NCBI GenBank assembly: GCA_045656625.1
Contig: JAZORL010000107.1
Location: 1 to 6,586, forward strand
Length of the DNA stretch: 6,586 bases
Source: Scatosoma sp045656625
GTDB taxonomy: Bacteria; Bacillota; Clostridia; Christensenellales; Borkfalkiaceae
Direction: 5' to 3'
A program made the translations under genes and the position numbers. This document shows positions 5,379 through 6,586 of this stretch, in pieces (position 1 is the stretch's first letter; every line of letters begins with the position of its first letter). Below the pieces are notes generated by a model. That model was not told the DNA's origin, did not search any database, and was given only the letters and a program-made list of their open reading frames with translations.

Positions 5379-6586
5379 ATGTATTTCATCAGCACGAGAG
5401 GCGGAGAAAAGGTGACGGGCGCACAAGCGATTGTGCAAGGCTTGGCAAAGAACGGCGGTTTATTCGTTCCCGAAGTTTTTCCGCAGGTGACAGAAGACGA
5501 AATGGCACAAATGGCGGAGATGAATTATCCCGAACGCGCGGCGTTCGTGCTTGGTAAATATCTCGCTGAGGAGCTTGGCGCAGACTATTTGAAAGAGGTT
5601 TGCGAAAAGGCGTATTCGTCTTTTACGAGTAAGGACCCTGTTCCCCTTGTCAAGGTGGACGGTGAAACGGGCTTATACGTTATGGAGCTTTTCCATGGCC
5701 CGACCTGCGCTTTCAAGGATATGGCGCTCACGGTGCTTCCCTATCTTTTGAAGAAGAGCTGTGAAGTGACGGGTATCAAGGACGAAATCTTGATTTTGGC
5801 AGCGACGAGTGGTGACACGGGTAAAGCGGCGCTTGAAGGTTTCCGTGACGTACCTGGCACGAAAGTGGCGGTATTCTATCCTGACGAAGGGGTAGCGAAA
5901 ATGCAACGCCTTCAAATGTGCGTACAAAGCGGTAATAACGTGTGCGTAGCGGCAGTCGAAGGGAATTTCGACGATTGTCAACGCGCGGTAAAAATGATGT
6001 TCGCGTCCGAAGAATTTAATGCGGAATTGGCGAAGAAGGGGGTGCGCCTTTCGAGTGCAAACTCTATTAACTTTGGTAGACTTGCCCCCCAAATCGCGTA
6101 TTATTTCTCGGCGTATCTTGATTTAATGACAGCAGGTCAAATCGAATACGGCGACGCGATTGACTTTGTCGTACCTACGGGTAATTTCGGCGATATTCTT
6201 GCCGGTTGGTATGCAAAACAAATGGGTTTGCCGGTGAGAAAGCTCATTTGTGCGTCGAATAGAAATAAAGTTTTGGCGGACTTCTTCAAGAAGGGCGTTT
6301 ACGACGTAAAACGTCAATTCCACCGTACCATGTCCCCGTCTATGGACATTTTGGTATCGTCGAACTTGGAAAGATTGCTCTTTGAAATCAGCGGTAGAAA
6401 CGCAGAATTGACCGCACAACGCATGAAAGACCTTGCGGAGAAGAAGGAATACTCTATCACCGAAAAGGAAAAGAAAATTTTGGACGAACAGTTCTTCGGC
6501 GGTTTTGCATCTGAAGACGATACCGTAGAGGCAATGTATGAAATTTTCGATGAATTCGGGTATGCGATGGATACGCATACGGGGGT
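5379..6586 (+). CDS. thrC: Threonine synthase, C-terminus cut by the window edge
   Basis: ThrC is a PLP enzyme (fold type II) that converts O-phospho-L-homoserine to threonine and phosphate, the last step of threonine synthesis. The 402 residues present are most of a family usually near 490-500 residues. The start MYFISTRGGE is typical of the family, followed by GGLFVPE (26-32). HGPTCAFKDMA (106-116) carries the Schiff-base lysine K113. AATSGDTGKAA (141-151) and SSANSINFGRL (225-235) are conserved, and PTGNFGDILAG (266-276) is the phosphate-cradling loop. No frameshift or stop occurs before the window ends. ATG 5379 is chosen because the family motif begins there, preceded by AGGTAGG ten bases away. 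An in-frame ATG at 5271 with a closer ribosome-like site would add a polar 36-residue stretch I do not recognise from the family; automatic callers may prefer it. No confident promoter or T-box is visible after the terminator at 5214. The product is downstream of the aspartate supplied by the aminotransferase gene. Confidence 0.93.
   Translation, partial: MYFISTRGGEKVTGAQAIVQGLAKNGGLFVPEVFPQVTEDEMAQMAEMNYPERAAFVLGKYLAEELGADYLKEVCEKAYSSFTSKDPVPLVKVDGETGLYVMELFHGPTCAFKDMALTVLPYLLKKSCEVTGIKDEILILAATSGDTGKAALEGFRDVPGTKVAVFYPDEGVAKMQRLQMCVQSGNNVCVAAVEGNFDDCQRAVKMMFASEEFNAELAKKGVRLSSANSINFGRLAPQIAYYFSAYLDLMTAGQIEYGDAIDFVVPTGNFGDILAGWYAKQMGLPVRKLICASNRNKVLADFFKKGVYDVKRQFHRTMSPSMDILVSSNLERLLFEISGRNAELTAQRMKDLAEKKEYSITEKEKKILDEQFFGGFASEDDTVEAMYEIFDEFGYAMDTHTG

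Overview
The window looks like ordinary chromosome of a Gram-positive, Clostridia-type bacterium. The signs are: Bacillus/Clostridium-type gene content (a YqhQ-type membrane domain beside prmC and prfA), strong GGAGG-like ribosome sites, sigma-A-type promoters with 17-base spacers, intrinsic terminators after nearly every gene, and AT-rich gaps between moderately GC genes. An uncultured gut Clostridia lineage is my best guess. Nothing in the sequence fixes the genus, and I see no mobile element, CRISPR array, rRNA or tRNA.

Layout. Bases 1-133 hold the tail of an upstream unit and a hairpin with a T-run. Bases 134-3090 are a release-factor module: one long gene encoding a YqhQ-like (DUF1385) membrane domain fused in frame to the release-factor glutamine methyltransferase PrmC, then prfA (RF1), with a hairpin between them. 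Bases 3091-3185 are a convergent terminator zone. Bases 3186-4385 (minus strand) encode a class Ib aspartate aminotransferase. Bases 4386-4733 are a 348-base AT-rich divergent control region with promoters on both strands, a dyad and an A/T-tract UP-like element. Bases 4734-5141 encode a 135-residue P-loop protein of unknown function with its own promoter and terminator. From 5271 or 5379 to the window end runs threonine synthase, truncated at its C-terminus by the window edge.

How the parts work together. PrmC methylates the glutamine of the GGQ motif in release factors, and RF1, one of its substrates, is encoded immediately downstream. In this genome the methyltransferase appears to be tethered to the membrane through the YqhQ-like domain. 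The aminotransferase makes aspartate, the precursor from which threonine is eventually made by ThrC. The two genes are metabolically related, but they lie on opposite strands with separate signals.

The points most worth a second look are the YqhQ-PrmC fusion, the small orphan P-loop protein behind a strong-looking promoter, and the dyad overlapping an extended -10 element in the divergent region. I do not see a convincing new multi-gene system.
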